Origin: an uncultured Solirubrobacteraceae bacterium
Lineage (GTDB): Bacteria > Actinomycetota > Thermoleophilia > Solirubrobacterales > Solirubrobacteraceae
Reading direction: 5' to 3'
Length of the DNA: 64,000 nucleotides
Assembly: GCA_902806175.1 (NCBI GenBank)
Contig: CADCVQ010000073.1
Location: 1-64,000 of the forward strand
Positions 42,394-51,633 of this stretch are shown here, one piece after another. The notes beneath the pieces are model-generated. The model saw only the letters and a list, made by a program, of their open reading frames with translations, searched no databases and had not been told where the DNA came from. How positions within the stretch are numbered: position 1 is the stretch's first letter; each line of letters opens with the position of its first letter. The translations under genes were made by a program, and so were the position numbers.

Positions 42394-43581
42394 ATGAAAA
42401 GGCTTATGTTGCTGTTGATCGCCGCGGCGATGGGGCTGGGTGCCCTAGCGGCGGTTGTTGGCCCCGCCCACGCAGAGGCTGCCGTCAGCTCAGGCACGGC
42501 CGGTGGCAAACGCGATCTGCCGTACCAGGCCAGGGTCAAAGCCTTTGATCACTTCATTTCGCACGTTTCGACGGTGCCAGCCAATGCCGGTGACGAGGTG
42601 GAGCTGTATCTGCGTGAGCGAGTGCGGCCAGGCTTTCAGGGTCGCGCTCGCCATAAGCAGCCGCGGGCGGTGCTGTTCATACCGGGCTCTGCGACAGCAT
42701 CGGTGCCGGCCTTCGACTTGCCCTTCCAGGACTACAGCTGGATGGCCTTTCTTGCCCGGCGCGGCCTTGATGCGTTCGCGGTTGACCTGACCGGTTATGG
42801 CCGCTCGCCGCGGCCCCAGATGGACGATCCCTGCAACGTCGGCCCGCCGGCACAGCAATCGCTGCTCGTTCCCAACCCGCTGCCGAGCACGTGCGCGCCC
42901 AATTACCCCTTCCGTTTGGGCACCACCCAGTCAGAACTCGACGAGATCGACGCTGCCGTCGACTACATCAGGGAACTGCGCGGTGTCGAGCGCGTCAGCC
43001 TCGTGGGATGGTCGCTTGGCGGCCATCGCGCCGGCCTCTACGCGGCGCTGCACCCCGACAAGGTCGACCGACTCGTCCTCTTTGCCCCCAACTACAGCCG
43101 CACGAGCCCGTCGGGCCCACCCGCCACGCTGCCGCTGCCGGGATTTCCGACAGCAATCCGAACAAAAGCCGCGCAGGTCAACTGGCCCGGCGTCAGCTGC
43201 GAGGGCCAAGTAGACCCCGCCGTCCGCGACCCGCTGTGGGAAAGCGTCCTTGACAACGATCCGGTGGGCGCATCGTGGGGTCCTGACGACGGCGTCATGC
43301 GCTTCCCGGCCACCACCCAGTGGGGGTGGAACGCGACGACCGCCGGGCAAGTCACGGCAGCGACGCTGATCATCCGCGGCGACCTTGACACGACCATCTC
43401 CCCTACGACCGTGACCCAGCTCTACGACGACCTCGCCACCAGCGACAAGCAACTCGTCACGGTGCCGTGCGCCTCGCATTTCATGATCTGGGAAAGCCAA
43501 CGCGACGTCCTGCACGCACTCTCGGCCGACTGGCTGACAGCCCGGCCGGGCGTCCCGAGCAAAGCTCGCGGCGGCAAATAG
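42394..43581 (+). CDS. Exported alpha/beta hydrolase
   Basis: The 395-residue protein begins at ATG 42394 after GGAAGGG, with a signal peptide (KRLMLLLIAAAMGLGALAAVVGPAHAEA). The alpha/beta hydrolase core has AVLFIPGSATASVPAFDLPFQDYSWM, AVDLTGYGRSPRPQ, nucleophile Ser in SLVGWSLGGHRAGLYA, Asp in IIRGDLDTTISP and His in PCASHFMIWE. The mature protein is probably periplasmic or extracellular; the ester or lactone substrate is unknown. Confidence 0.88.
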   Translation: MKRLMLLLIAAAMGLGALAAVVGPAHAEAAVSSGTAGGKRDLPYQARVKAFDHFISHVSTVPANAGDEVELYLRERVRPGFQGRARHKQPRAVLFIPGSATASVPAFDLPFQDYSWMAFLARRGLDAFAVDLTGYGRSPRPQMDDPCNVGPPAQQSLLVPNPLPSTCAPNYPFRLGTTQSELDEIDAAVDYIRELRGVERVSLVGWSLGGHRAGLYAALHPDKVDRLVLFAPNYSRTSPSGPPATLPLPGFPTAIRTKAAQVNWPGVSCEGQVDPAVRDPLWESVLDNDPVGASWGPDDGVMRFPATTQWGWNATTAGQVTAATLIIRGDLDTTISPTTVTQLYDDLATSDKQLVTVPCASHFMIWESQRDVLHALSADWLTARPGVPSKARGGK

Positions 43582-43635
43582 GTTGCTACGCCTGCGGCCG
43601 CGCCGTCCACGCCATTTGGCGTCGACGCTGCCCGG

Positions 43636-44070
43636 TCAGCCCGCCAGCCCCTTGCGCTCGAGCTCGTCGCGCGCCGCGGCGCTCTTCTCCAGACCCTCGG
43701 GCAGCATTGCCGCGAGAACCGCCGGCGACTTCGTGAACTGCACGTCGCGGTAGTCGACGATCTCGACGGCGTTGCCCCAGGGGTCGCGGAAGCGAAGACC
43801 GCCGCTCGCGGGCACGTCAACGCCGGCGTCGGCGAGCACCGCGCGCACCGCCTCCTTGTCGTTCACCACGAGGCCGAAATGGCGTCCTGCGTCCGGTGCC
43901 TGGCGACGGCCGGAGCTCAACGCGAGAAACTGATCGCCGAGGTCGATCCATGCCATCGTCGGGCGCCTGCCGCGCAGCTCGAACTCGAGGAAGCGCCCGT
44001 ACCAGGTCAGCGCTTCGTCGATGTCGCCGACCTCGAGCGCCACATGGTTGATGCCGATCGCGCGTGCCAC
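43636..44070 (-). CDS. VOC-family protein
   Basis: The 144-residue glyoxalase-fold protein reads AIGINHVALEVGDIDEALTWYGRFLEFEL (His ligand), AWIDLGDQFLALS, GRHFGLVVNDKEAV (second His) and RFRDPWGNAVEIVDYRDVQF (Glu ligand). All three metal-ligand positions appear filled, so an enzyme is more likely than for the other VOC genes here. The start is GTG 44068-44070. Confidence 0.88.
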   Translation of the reverse strand: MARAIGINHVALEVGDIDEALTWYGRFLEFELRGRRPTMAWIDLGDQFLALSSGRRQAPDAGRHFGLVVNDKEAVRAVLADAGVDVPASGGLRFRDPWGNAVEIVDYRDVQFTKSPAVLAAMLPEGLEKSAAARDELERKGLAG

Positions 44071-44104
44071 CGAACGAGCGTACGCCAGTCGCCGATCCTG
44101 GTCG

Positions 44105-44899
44105 CTACTCGCCCGATGTTCCGCTGACGACGACCGGCGTGCCCGACGCGGGGTGGCCGAGGCGGGCCGCCGCGCTTCCCCCGCGCAGGAACAGCTCGAG
44201 GAAGCGCCGCTCGCCGCCGTCGCGCAGCGGCCACCCCGACGATCCCGGTGCCAGCGCAAGCTCGCCCTCTGCGACCGAGAAGCTGCCGTCGGAGACGATC
44301 GCCGTCACCGAGGCCCCGCCCGTCCGCACGAGTACCCGCTCCCCGTTCGCCGCAGGTGGCTCGTCGAGCGTCGTCTTCAGGTTCCCGTACCCGTCGGTGT
44401 AGGCGACGACGGCGGGCGGGACGCGTGGCACGAGCTCGGGCGAGAGCGGCTCGCCGACGCCGCCGCGGTCGCCGGCGACGAGCCGCCCGACCGCCGCTGG
44501 CAGGAAGTCTCGCGAGCGAAACTGCGATCCGGCGGCCGGCACGTCGAGGTAGAAGAGCGGCGCCTGGTCATGCAGGAAGGCCAGCGAGTGCCCGGAGTTC
44601 GGACCGACGACGAGCGTCCCGCTCGGAGCCTCGGCCACGGTGAAGCGCTCCCCCTCGTTGGCGCGGCGCGCGTTGGACTCGTCGCGGCGCGGCGCGACGT
44701 TGTGAAACACCACGCGCTCCGCCGGACCGTCATTGAGCGCGAGCTGCGCAATCACGAACCCGGCGGCCAGCGTGTCGAAGGGCCCGACGGGGGTGGCGAC
44801 GATCATCGCGCCCGGAAGCGCGGCGACCAGACGCTGAGCCACCTCGGCGAAGGCCAAGTCCCCCGCCGGACCGTAGTCGGCCACGACATGAACCAGCAC
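44105..44899 (-). CDS. SAM hydroxide adenosyltransferase (DUF62 family)
   Basis: The 264-residue protein resembles the DUF62/duf-62 group, which hydrolyses S-adenosyl-methionine to adenosine and methionine and is homologous to fluorinase and chlorinase. It begins VLVHVVADYGPAGDLAFAEVAQRL (usually LLTDFGxxDxYV), continues FDTLAAGFVIAQLALNDGP and SGTLVVGPNSGHSLAFLHD, and ends with a beta-domain (GNLKTTLDEPPA). The N-terminal motif is degenerate, with Asp-Tyr-Gly in place of Asp-Phe-Gly. The start GTG 44897-44899 lacks a Shine-Dalgarno. It lies 52 bases behind the methyltransferase gene on the same strand; co-operation in SAM turnover is possible. Confidence 0.8.
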   Translation of the reverse strand: MLVHVVADYGPAGDLAFAEVAQRLVAALPGAMIVATPVGPFDTLAAGFVIAQLALNDGPAERVVFHNVAPRRDESNARRANEGERFTVAEAPSGTLVVGPNSGHSLAFLHDQAPLFYLDVPAAGSQFRSRDFLPAAVGRLVAGDRGGVGEPLSPELVPRVPPAVVAYTDGYGNLKTTLDEPPAANGERVLVRTGGASVTAIVSDGSFSVAEGELALAPGSSGWPLRDGGERRFLELFLRGGSAAARLGHPASGTPVVVSGTSGE

Positions 44900-44951
44900 G
44901 AGCAGGAAGGTACTCGCCGGGCGCGGAGGGCGCGACGCGGGTACGCGCCGA

Positions 44952-45806
44952 TCATCTCCTGTCGGGGCGGCGCGCGGCCACCGCCAGGACGTCGGAGGGG
45001 AAGACAAGCTGGCCGTGGGCGCTATAGGCCTGAACCTGCTCGCGCAGGGCGCTCTCGACGGCTTCGCGCGCGGTCTCGTCGAGCGACGCCCACGCCTGCG
45101 CCGCTCCCGGTGCAAGCTCGCGCCGCAGATGCCACCAGCTCTCAAAGGACGCAAAGTGCCGCTCGCCCGCGACGTGCTCGAGCCATACGTCGACGAAGCC
45201 GGCGCGCGACACGAGCGAGTGCAGGTGCGACTCGTCGGCGAGCGCGAACATGCCCGGCTTCTGCGACCCGGGAGCGGGCGCGCCGACGGCGGCGGCGAGC
45301 GCCTGCATCGCCAGCGACGACCATGGATTGCGCTCCGGCGCGGGAAACACGGCGAACGCCAGGCGCCCGCCCGGCCGCAGCACCCGCAGCGACTCGGCAA
45401 ACGCCCGCCCGGGGTCGTCCATCGCCTGAAAGGCAAACCGGCTGACAACGACGTCGACGCTTGCGTCCGGCTGCGGGAGAGCAGCGGCATCGGCGACCTC
45501 CAGATCCACGTTCTCCAAGCCGAGCCGCTGCACGCGCTCGCGCGCGATCTCGATCATCGGAGGCGCGATGTCCGTCAGGATCACGCGTCCGGGCTTCACC
45601 GCGTCAGCGGCCGCAAGGCCGACGCCACCCGGACCCGCGCCGAGTTCGAGCAGCGTCTCTCCCGCCGCCAGCGCGGTCGCGCCGAGCAGCCACGCAGTGA
45701 TCTCGGCGCCCTCCGCATCGATCTCGTCGGCGTGCCGCGCCCACCGCTCCGCTGCCCGGCTCCATCGCCGTATGACCTCGTCGGCCACGGCACGGCGACT
45801 ACCCAT
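44952..45806 (-). CDS. Class I SAM-dependent methyltransferase
   Basis: The 284-residue methyltransferase has TLLELGAGPGGVGLAAA (motif I), VILTDIAPPMIEIARERV, VDLEVADAAALPQPDASVDVVVSRFAFQAMDDP (motifs II-III) and VLRPGGRLAFAVF (post motif III), as in UbiE/Methyltransf_11 proteins. The substrate is unknown. The start is ATG 45804-45806. Confidence 0.88.
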   Translation of the reverse strand: MGSRRAVADEVIRRWSRAAERWARHADEIDAEGAEITAWLLGATALAAGETLLELGAGPGGVGLAAADAVKPGRVILTDIAPPMIEIARERVQRLGLENVDLEVADAAALPQPDASVDVVVSRFAFQAMDDPGRAFAESLRVLRPGGRLAFAVFPAPERNPWSSLAMQALAAAVGAPAPGSQKPGMFALADESHLHSLVSRAGFVDVWLEHVAGERHFASFESWWHLRRELAPGAAQAWASLDETAREAVESALREQVQAYSAHGQLVFPSDVLAVAARRPDRR

Positions 45807-45868
45807 GCAGTGCTGCGTCAAACGGCACCTCGGCGTCGTGCCTGCGCTGGTGGCGGCTACCGGTTCCC

Positions 45869-46597
45869 TTACGGCGTGGGGTCGCGGAAGTGGCCGATCA
45901 GCCCGGGCGTCGTCTCGCCCGCCGGCGCGGACGTGTCGCCGCGCAGCCCGACAAAGTCGGTGTAGTACCCGAGGTCTTCGCACGAGGGCATGGCCGGGTT
46001 GCGCTCGTGGCCCAGGCACGTGAGCTGCGCCCGCAGCGACCCGCCGCCCGTGATGTCCTCGAACGTCCCGGTGCTCTCGGTGGGCGAGAACGTCCACCTG
46101 CCCGTCAGCTGGATCTCGTTGTCTGACGTGCGCCGGAACCTCGCCGTGTAGTCCATGACGAGCGCGTCGCCGGACTCGACGCGTGCGCCGTTCTCGGTCA
46201 CGCAGACGATGCTCGTGATGGTGCCCTCGATCGTGCCCCTGTCGCCGCCCTGCTTCACCGAGGTGACAGTTCCCTCGGCGAGGTGTCGGACCGACGCCAC
46301 TCCGGTGGCGTCGTCGATGCCGGGGTAGTCGGGCCTGAAGTCCAGGCCGATCTCGTTGAACGGGGCGGGATCGGCGCACCTACGCGACGAGTACGTGAAC
46401 TCGTCTCCCGGCGCGAAGTCATACGCCAAGCGCTCCGTGGGGAACAGCAGGCCCGGGTTGCTGTGGGTGTGCACGCTGATCGTCACGCCACCGCTCAACG
46501 CCTTCGCCGAGTCCTTCGGGCGGGCGTTGGCCGCGCCCACGACAACCAATGTGGTCGTTGCGACCAGCGCGCCGAGCACGATCTGGAGTTTGCTCAT
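45869..46597 (-). CDS. Exported hypothetical protein
   Basis: The 242-residue protein has a clear signal peptide (MSKLQIVLGALVATTTLVVVGAANA). The mature part is beta-rich, with three to four Cys (SSRRCADPA, SIVCVTENG, QLTCLGHERNPAMPSCEDLGYY) and repeated Gly/Thr-rich strands such as GTIEGTITS and MDYTARFRRTSDNEIQLTGRWTF, resembling extracytoplasmic beta-barrel-like proteins of unknown role. No family is recognised. Confidence 0.7.
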   Translation of the reverse strand: MSKLQIVLGALVATTTLVVVGAANARPKDSAKALSGGVTISVHTHSNPGLLFPTERLAYDFAPGDEFTYSSRRCADPAPFNEIGLDFRPDYPGIDDATGVASVRHLAEGTVTSVKQGGDRGTIEGTITSIVCVTENGARVESGDALVMDYTARFRRTSDNEIQLTGRWTFSPTESTGTFEDITGGGSLRAQLTCLGHERNPAMPSCEDLGYYTDFVGLRGDTSAPAGETTPGLIGHFRDPTP

Positions 46598-46801
46598 GGA
46601 GTTTGCTCCTCACGGTTTGGATGCAGGTGTTCCTGTCGGGCAGGCTGAGGCCCGCGCGTGCAGGAGCGCGCGGCGGAGATCGTCCGGTCCCAGCTACATG
46701 GCGCACGCACGTACCCGGCACTGCGCCGTCGAAACCGGTGCGTCGTGAGCGCGCGGCCGCCCGCCGCGATGCCCGTTGCGCGCAGTCGAACAGGAGCCCG
46801 C

Positions 46802-47257
46802 TCAGTGGCGGGGGACCTCGCCGCGCCACGCGCCCGACTCCACGCCACGCGCTTCGATCATCTCCTTGAAACGCTCGAGGTCGGCCTGTACGCGCCGGTC
46901 CGGAGCGCCGAGCGCGTCGCCGATCTTCTCCTTGATGCCCTCGGGCACGAAGTCCATCTGCACCATCACGCGCGTGGTGTCGTCGTCGAGCCTGTGGAAG
47001 GTCACGACGCCGGCGTTGTCCTTGCCGTCGGTGTTGCGCCACGCCACGCGCTCGTCGGGAAGCTGCTCGGTGATCTCGGCGTCCCACTCGTGCTGCGAGC
47101 CGCCGAAGCTCGCAACCCAGTGCAGATGCGTCGCGTCGAGCTGGCGCACCTCGTCGACGCCCTCCATGAACTGCGGGAACTCCTCGAACTGCGTCCACTG
47201 GTTGTAGACCGAGCTGAGCGGCGCATGGACCTCGATGGACTTCTCGATCGTGCTCAT
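46802..47257 (-). CDS. SRPBCC-family (START-like) protein
   Basis: The 151-residue polyketide-cyclase/SRPBCC protein begins MSTIEKSIEVHAPLSSVYNQWTQFEEFPQFMEGVDEV and continues THLHWVASFGGSQHEWDAEITEQLPDERVAWRNTDG and GVVTFHRLDDDTTRVMVQMDFVPEG. It binds hydrophobic ligands in a helix-grip fold and is commonly membrane-stress related in actinobacteria. There is a GGAGACG-type Shine-Dalgarno upstream. It stands alone between two exported-protein genes. Confidence 0.88.
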   Translation of the reverse strand: MSTIEKSIEVHAPLSSVYNQWTQFEEFPQFMEGVDEVRQLDATHLHWVASFGGSQHEWDAEITEQLPDERVAWRNTDGKDNAGVVTFHRLDDDTTRVMVQMDFVPEGIKEKIGDALGAPDRRVQADLERFKEMIEARGVESGAWRGEVPRH

Positions 47258-47418
47258 CGCGTCTCCTTGATCGGGCCCGTTCGTATACCCCGGCCAGCGA
47301 CCACGACGCGGGACTCACGCCGAATGCCAGGTCAAGTGGCGCGCCGCCGTCACGACGTCGCCGTGGACGATGTGCGGCGCGAGCAGCGGCACGGCCGCGT
47401 GAGCCGTCGCCGGCTGGG

Positions 47419-48246
47419 CTATGGCCGCTCGCGTGCCGCTCGCACGACGCGTCCGTCCCGCCGCAGCGCCGCGACGACGCGCTTGACCGTGTCGGCAGGC
47501 ACGGCGAACCCGATCCCGTTGCCGCGGGCCTGGGAGATGACTCCGATGACGCGCCCCCGCGCGTCCAGCAGCGGCCCGCCCGAGTTGCCGGGGTTGATCG
47601 GCGCATCGGTCTGAACGGCATTCCTGATCTTGGCCTTGCGGTTGGGGGCGTTGATGCTGCGGTCGGTCGCCGACACGACGCCGACGGTCAGGGAGCGCTC
47701 GAGGCCGAAGGGGTTGCCGATCGCGATCGCCGCGTCGCCGATGCGCACCCGCGCGGACGCGGCGAGCGCCAGCGGCTCGAGGCGGGCGACCTCGGCCCGC
47801 GCGACCCTCACGACGGCCAGATCCGTCGACGCATCGCGCCCGACGATCGTGGCATCGACGGGGTCCTCGTCCGCATCGAGCTGCACCGTCGTCGTCCCGC
47901 GCCCGGCGACGACGTGCTGGTTGGTCACGACGTGGCCCTGGCCGTCGACGACGAACCCCGAGCCGGTGGCGATGCCGTCGTCGCGCCTGGGGGGTCCGGT
48001 CCGCGGCTTCACGCCCGGAGGCCGGTGCTCGACCAGCACGACGGCCAGCCGCGTGCGCCGGTAGATGTCACGCGGCGACGCGGCGGGCGGCTGCGACGTG
48101 GGGCCGGCGGCGACGCGCTGCGGGCGAGGCTCGCTGTCAAACGCGCCGGCGGCGAGAAACACCGCGCAGACCACGAGCGCCGACGTGACGGCGCTGACGA
48201 CGGCTACGAACAACGAGGACTGGCGGCGATCACGCACCGCGCACAT
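47419..48246 (-). CDS. Membrane-anchored trypsin-like serine protease (HtrA-like, no PDZ)
   Basis: The 275-residue protein has one N-terminal membrane helix (SLFVAVVSAVTSALVVCAVFLAAGAF) and a trypsin-like domain with catalytic His in VTNQHVVAG, Asp in DASTDLAVVRV and Ser in INPGNSGGPLLDARG. The sequence ends after the protease domain, so no PDZ domain is present, unlike DegP/HtrA. It is likely anchored outside the cell and acts in protein quality control or signal cleavage. Confidence 0.9.
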   Translation of the reverse strand: MCAVRDRRQSSLFVAVVSAVTSALVVCAVFLAAGAFDSEPRPQRVAAGPTSQPPAASPRDIYRRTRLAVVLVEHRPPGVKPRTGPPRRDDGIATGSGFVVDGQGHVVTNQHVVAGRGTTTVQLDADEDPVDATIVGRDASTDLAVVRVARAEVARLEPLALAASARVRIGDAAIAIGNPFGLERSLTVGVVSATDRSINAPNRKAKIRNAVQTDAPINPGNSGGPLLDARGRVIGVISQARGNGIGFAVPADTVKRVVAALRRDGRVVRAARERP

Positions 48247-48293
48247 TCAACGCAGACACGGCCCCGGCTGCGCCGGCAGCGAGCGCCCCGGGC

Positions 48294-49982
48294 CTACTCG
48301 TCGCGCATCCCGTCGGGCGAGATCACCTGCACGCCGACCTTCACCTCGGGCTGCTTCTTCGTGCGGTCCGGCCGCGCCGGCCGGCGCGTGAACCGCTTCT
48401 GCCACAGGCCCACGAGACCGACCTTCCAGGCGTAGTAGCCCGCCTTGCCCGGCGTGATCGAGAAGTCCATGACGCGCAAGTGGGCCAGCACGCGCTTGGA
48501 CAGGTACATCGTGCGCAGGATCAGCCCCAGCCGCGGATAGAGCTCCTGCGGCTCGCTGGATGCGCGTACGTGTCCCATCAGTCGGTTCCACAGCCAGCGC
48601 GGCGGGCGCCACATCGCGATGAGGTAGAGCATGAGGTTGGCGGCACGCGGCGGGATCGCGAGATAGGACTCGTCGATGTCGTCGAGGTCGATGCCGCGCT
48701 CCTTCATCGCCGTGGCGAGGCCGGTGTTCGGGATGACCTTCAGCGAGTAGATGAACAGCGTGTAGGGCCTGTCCATCATGTACAGCAGTTGCAGCGTGGA
48801 CTTCACGTCGTCGCGCGTCTCGATCGGGTTGTCCATGATGATGTCGTAGGCCGCGGGGATGTGGTACTTGGGCGCAAACGACGCGATGACCTTGCCCGCG
48901 TTGAGGATCTTCTCCGGCGGCGTCGGGCGCTTGTAGAAGTCGAGCATGTTCTTCGAGCCCGACTGGATCCCCATCCGGATGCGGTTCATCCCAGCCCACG
49001 AGAGCAGCTCGAACTTGTCCTGGCGCACGTAGTTGGGGATCACGCCGTAGACGGCGAACGGCAGCTTGAGCTCGTCATGCCACAGCTCGGCGAACTCCTC
49101 GAGCTGGCCGTAGGGGATCGCCATGAACGAGTCGTCGTGGAAGGAGACCTGGCTGAGGTGCGGGAAGCGCTCGCGCGCGTCCTTGACCTGGTCGACCATG
49201 TACCGCGCGCTCGGGTGACGGATGCGCTTGTACTTCTTGTCGTTTGCGATGAACTTCGTGTTGCCGCAGTACGAGCAGTGAAAGGGGCAGCCGATCGACC
49301 ACAGCGTGGTGTAGCCGAGACCGTCGTTGAGCAGGTAGTCCTCGACGCCCATCTTCACGAAGCCCTGGCCGGGCAGGTAGATCTTCTCGCTGTCGGCGCC
49401 GTACTGCGGGAAGGGCAACTGCTCCATCTCGCTGGGCGACATGAGCGCCAGGAAGTGGTTCTTGATGAGCTGGTCGCCGTTGCCGTGGCTGCTGCCGTGG
49501 CCGTCGGGCTTGAACCAGAAGTTCTTCGTGTTCGTGTAGTCGCGGTCTTCCTTGAAGGCGGCGAGGAACTCCTCGAAGGCGAACTCGCCCTCGCCGGTGC
49601 AGATCGCGTCGACGTCGGCCAGGATCGCGTCCTCGGGCTGGATGATCGGATGGATGCCGCCCCAGATCATGTAGACCGACGGGTTGATCTCACGCACGCG
49701 CTTGATGACGCGCCGCGTCAGGTCGGCGTAGCCCGTCATCGAGGAGAAGCCGATCAGGTCCGAGTCGGCGAGACCCTGCGCCATCTCGTCGACCTGCTCG
49801 TCGCCGATGACGGCCTTGTCGCCCATCCCGCGCACGGCGGTCTTCACGCTGCGGTAGCGCTCGGTGGAGATGTAGCAGGACTCCGTGCCCGGCTGAAGCT
49901 GGGCGACATAGGCCGCCATCTTGCGAAAGCCGCAAGATGTGATTCCGTCCTCCAGGCAGACCATCCGTGTGCGCATGTGCAC
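48294..49982 (-). CDS. B12-binding domain radical SAM protein
   Basis: The 562-residue protein has an N-terminal cobalamin-binding-like Rossmann domain (DLIGFSSMTGYADLTRRVIKRVREINP, MIWGGIHPIIQPEDAI, ICTGEGEFAFEEFLAAF), a radical SAM core with SIGCPFHCSYCGNTKF (CxxxCxxC), IRMGIQSGSKNMLDFY and DIIMDNPIETRDDV, and a 150-residue C-terminal part. Such proteins perform methylation, ring contraction or other rearrangements on lipids, tetrapyrroles or natural products; the substrate is unknown. A Gly/His/Ser-rich linker (DGHGSSHGNGD) is unusual. The start is ATG 49980-49982 or 49974-49976. Confidence 0.88.
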   Translation of the reverse strand: MHMRTRMVCLEDGITSCGFRKMAAYVAQLQPGTESCYISTERYRSVKTAVRGMGDKAVIGDEQVDEMAQGLADSDLIGFSSMTGYADLTRRVIKRVREINPSVYMIWGGIHPIIQPEDAILADVDAICTGEGEFAFEEFLAAFKEDRDYTNTKNFWFKPDGHGSSHGNGDQLIKNHFLALMSPSEMEQLPFPQYGADSEKIYLPGQGFVKMGVEDYLLNDGLGYTTLWSIGCPFHCSYCGNTKFIANDKKYKRIRHPSARYMVDQVKDARERFPHLSQVSFHDDSFMAIPYGQLEEFAELWHDELKLPFAVYGVIPNYVRQDKFELLSWAGMNRIRMGIQSGSKNMLDFYKRPTPPEKILNAGKVIASFAPKYHIPAAYDIIMDNPIETRDDVKSTLQLLYMMDRPYTLFIYSLKVIPNTGLATAMKERGIDLDDIDESYLAIPPRAANLMLYLIAMWRPPRWLWNRLMGHVRASSEPQELYPRLGLILRTMYLSKRVLAHLRVMDFSITPGKAGYYAWKVGLVGLWQKRFTRRPARPDRTKKQPEVKVGVQVISPDGMRDE

Positions 49983-50046
49983 CTTCCCCCGCGGTTCTGG
50001 GCGCGCTCAGGGTACCGCGGCGCGCGGCACGCGGGCGCCCGAGCGG

Positions 50047-50763
50047 CTAGCGCCCGTAACGCTCGCGCGCGAGCACGAGCTGCTCGGGCAGCGCGATCCG
50101 CGACGGCGGCGAGGGGTCGGCGATGACCGAGACGGTCTCGGCAACCGAGAACGTGACGGAGCACAACTGCCCGTCCTCGCACGTGACCGTGACCTGCTCG
50201 GGCGAGTTCGCCGTCAGCGTCCCCTTCAACCCGGGCTCGATGCCCGACTCCTTGAGGTAGTGCAACAGGTCTTCGGCCTCGTTCTCGAAGCGCAGGATCG
50301 TGACCTTCGCGCCTTCTGCGACGTCGGCGAGCGGCACGCCGTCGATCCGTGCGCCGGCGACGATCGGGTGGCCGTGCGGGCAGGTCTTCGCGTCGCCGAT
50401 CGCGGCGAGCATGCGTTCCTCGAGCACCGGGCTCATCGCATGCTCGAGGCGCTCGGCCTCCTCGTGGACCTCGTCCCAGGGGATCCCGAGCACGTCGGTC
50501 AGAAAGCGCTCGATGAGCCGGTGGCGACGCACGACGCCCTCGGCGTGATCCAGGCCGCTGGGCGTGAACGAGATGACCTTGTCGGAGGCGCGGGTGATGT
50601 AGCCGTCGCGCTCGAGGCGGCCGATCATCTCGTGCACCGTCGGGGCCGAGAGCTGCATCGCGCGGGCGACGTTCGCGCCGGTCATCGGCAGCTTGGCCTC
50701 CTGCAGCCAGAAGAGCGTCTGCAGGTACTCCTCTTCGGCGACGGTGGCGTGCTCGGTTGCCAT
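50047..50763 (-). CDS. DtxR/IdeR-family metal-dependent regulator
   Basis: The 238-residue protein has a winged helix (EEYLQTLFWLQEAKLPMTGANVARAMQLSAPTVHEMIGRLERDGYI), a dimerisation and metal-binding domain (RRHRLIERFLTDVLGIPWDEVHEEAERLEHAMSP, with the Cys/Glu/His ligands) and a C-terminal FeoA/SH3-like domain. It represses iron- or manganese-uptake genes when metal is bound. The start is ATG 50761-50763. It is divergent from an SDR gene with 64 bases between; no iron transporter lies adjacent. Confidence 0.92.
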   Translation of the reverse strand: MATEHATVAEEEYLQTLFWLQEAKLPMTGANVARAMQLSAPTVHEMIGRLERDGYITRASDKVISFTPSGLDHAEGVVRRHRLIERFLTDVLGIPWDEVHEEAERLEHAMSPVLEERMLAAIGDAKTCPHGHPIVAGARIDGVPLADVAEGAKVTILRFENEAEDLLHYLKESGIEPGLKGTLTANSPEQVTVTCEDGQLCSVTFSVAETVSVIADPSPPSRIALPEQLVLARERYGR

Positions 50764-50827
50764 CGACACGCGATCCTACCGGGCCGGCCTCCGCCCGCCG
50801 CGAACCTTCTGCGTAGGATCGCCTTCC

Positions 50828-51625
50828 GTGCAGATCGGATCTGGTACCCGCGCGTTCGTGACCGGCGCTTCGCGCGGGATCGGGCGCGCCGTCGCCCACG
50901 CGCTTGCACGGCGCGGCGCAGTGGTCGGGCTCGCGGCGCGCTCGACGCCGCATCTCGAGGCGCTCGCCGCCGAGCTGCCGGGAGCGCACCACCCGCTGAC
51001 CTGCGACGTCGCGCTGCCGGCGTCGATCACGACCGCCGTGGAGGACTTCGTCGCGGCCACCGGCGGCCTCGACCTGCTCGTCGCCAACGCCGGGATCGCG
51101 CATTACCAGCCGGTCGCCGAGCAGAGCCTCGAGCACATCGAGAACATGACGGCCGTCAACTGGTTGGGCACCGTGCACACGGTGCAGGCCGCGCTGCCGT
51201 ACATGCTCGACCGGGGCAGCGGCCACATCGTCGTCATGTCCTCCGGCGCGGGGCTGCGCGGCTTTCCCGGCGCCGCTGCCTACAGCGCGACGAAGGCGGC
51301 GCAGCGGATGTTCGCCGAGGCGCTGCGTCACGAGCTCGCCGGCAGCGGCGTCTCGGTGACGATCGTCTACCCCGGCGAGATCCGCACCTCGCTGCACGAC
51401 CACGAGCACACGCGGCTGCCCGCGTGGTACCGCGGCGGCCCCGAGGCGGCGTCGCCCGAGGCGCTTGCGCAACGCATCCTCAAGGCCGTCGAGCGCGACA
51501 GCCGCCACCTGCACTACCGCCCGTTCGTCAAGGGCATGGGCATCGTGCACGGGCTGTCGCCGGGCCTGGCCGACCGGATCCTGCGGCGGCTGCGCGGCGA
51601 CACCGCGGCACCACGGCGCAGCTGA
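50828..51625 (+). CDS. Short-chain dehydrogenase/reductase
   Basis: The 265-residue classical SDR shows TGASRGIGRAVAHAL (NADP-binding), LLVANAGIAHY (NAG motif), the catalytic Ser in VMSSGAGLRG and the YxxxK site YSATKAAQRMFAEAL. The C-terminal extension (LRILKAVERD...RPFVKGMGIVHGLSPGLADRIL) is longer than usual and resembles sphinganine/3-ketosphinganine reductase-like SDRs, so a lipid substrate is possible. The start is GTG 50828. Confidence 0.9.
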   Translation: MQIGSGTRAFVTGASRGIGRAVAHALARRGAVVGLAARSTPHLEALAAELPGAHHPLTCDVALPASITTAVEDFVAATGGLDLLVANAGIAHYQPVAEQSLEHIENMTAVNWLGTVHTVQAALPYMLDRGSGHIVVMSSGAGLRGFPGAAAYSATKAAQRMFAEALRHELAGSGVSVTIVYPGEIRTSLHDHEHTRLPAWYRGGPEAASPEALAQRILKAVERDSRHLHYRPFVKGMGIVHGLSPGLADRILRRLRGDTAAPRRS

Positions 51626-51633
51626 CGGCGCGG

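Noticed and set aside
47284-47296. Third ATACCC operator before the SRPBCC gene
   Set aside because: Only one half-site (TATACCCCGG) is present with no matching GGGTAT arm at the right spacing.
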